Positions 63,955-64,000 of a stretch of 64,000 nt of DNA are shown here, piece after piece. The position numbers and the translations under genes were made by a program. Source of the stretch: Halalkalibacter okhensis (lineage in GTDB: Bacteria; Bacillota; Bacilli; Bacillales; Bacillaceae_D); NCBI RefSeq assembly GCF_000787375.1, contig NZ_JRJU01000005.1, forward strand, positions 1 through 64,000, given 5' to 3'. How positions within the stretch are numbered: the stretch's first letter is position 1; each line of letters opens with the position of its first letter. The notes below the pieces were generated by a model. The model ran no database searches. It saw only the letters and a list, made by a program, of their open reading frames with translations, and had not been told where the DNA came from.

Positions 63955-63991
63955 TTATATCTATTATAAAAGGTAACCTTTTCATAAACAA
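63955..63991 (-). promoter_or_regulatory. hemA promoter with PerR-box-like site
   Basis: Minus strand -35 TTGTTT (63986-63991), 17 bp, -10 TATAAT (63963-63968). TTATATCTATTATAA (plus strand, 63955-63969) matches the PerR consensus TTATAATNATTATAA at 12 of 14 fixed positions and overlaps the -10. hemAXCDBL is PerR-repressed in B. subtilis. The spacer also contains the palindrome AAAAGGTTACCTTTT. Confidence 0.65.
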
Positions 63992-64000
63992 CATACTGGA

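Noticed and set aside
63914-63994. 27-codon upstream extension of hemA
   Set aside because: It passes through the -10 region and ribosome site; HemA proteins begin MHILVVG.

Overview
The window looks like the chromosome of a low-GC, endospore-forming member of the Bacillaceae. It carries spoIVFA/FB, spoIIB, spoVID, ysxE, minCD, mreBCD, a PhoP-box pst operon, a valS T-box and an L21 leader. RNase G is present and Bacillus-like synteny is partly rearranged, which is compatible with the alkaliphilic Bacillus groups, but the genus cannot be fixed from sequence alone. Almost every gene lies on the minus strand. No tRNA, rRNA, IS transposase, phage gene or CRISPR array was seen.

Layout: 1-4.65 kb is the pstSCAB-phoU operon behind a PhoP-box promoter. 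4.65-9 kb holds a modular palindromic repeat, an Eis-like acetyltransferase, a UspA protein, a SulP anion transporter and a small membrane protein. 9.1-17.5 kb is a metal/metalloid and redox block: cadC-cadA, a lone arsR, arsR-arsB-arsC-arsD-arsA, and a bdbC/thioredoxin pair. 17.6-20 kb holds yhfI and an amidohydrolase. From 20 kb onward, read backwards, the window follows the B. subtilis hemA-to-rpmA block: rpmA-prp-rplU, rng, spoIVFBA, minDC, mreDCB, radC, maf, spoIIB, prepilin peptidase, ysxD, folC, valS, ysxE, spoVID, hemLBDCXA. Several insertions interrupt that backbone. They are a yqkF/moaB/tandem-repeat segment between minD and spoIVFA (24.6-27.1 kb), a full type IV pilus locus (34.4-42.7 kb), a GGDEF gene after folC (45-46.7 kb), a divergent prepilin cluster between folC and valS (48.2-50.5 kb), and a repeat element inside the hem operon (61.4-61.7 kb).

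The most interesting system is the type IV pilus locus. It encodes PilB, PilT, PilC, a ComGC-like major pilin, PilD, PilM, PilN and PilO. A class II cyclic-di-GMP riboswitch with an intrinsic terminator lies directly upstream of the pilin gene. PilB starts with a tandem MshEN-type motif, a known c-di-GMP-binding module, and a membrane diguanylate cyclase lies a few genes upstream. The locus therefore appears to carry a second-messenger source and two layers of c-di-GMP response, one on RNA and one on protein. Extra prepilins, one with a beta-helix-like adhesin domain, sit between valS and folC.

Other points of note are: a dispersed repeat built from covarying hairpins, in several copies, one of which splits hemAX from hemCDBL and contains the hemX stop codon; a +1 frameshift in an A8 tract of hemC; and a 52-bp tandem array with an alternating 104-bp higher-order pattern next to minD.
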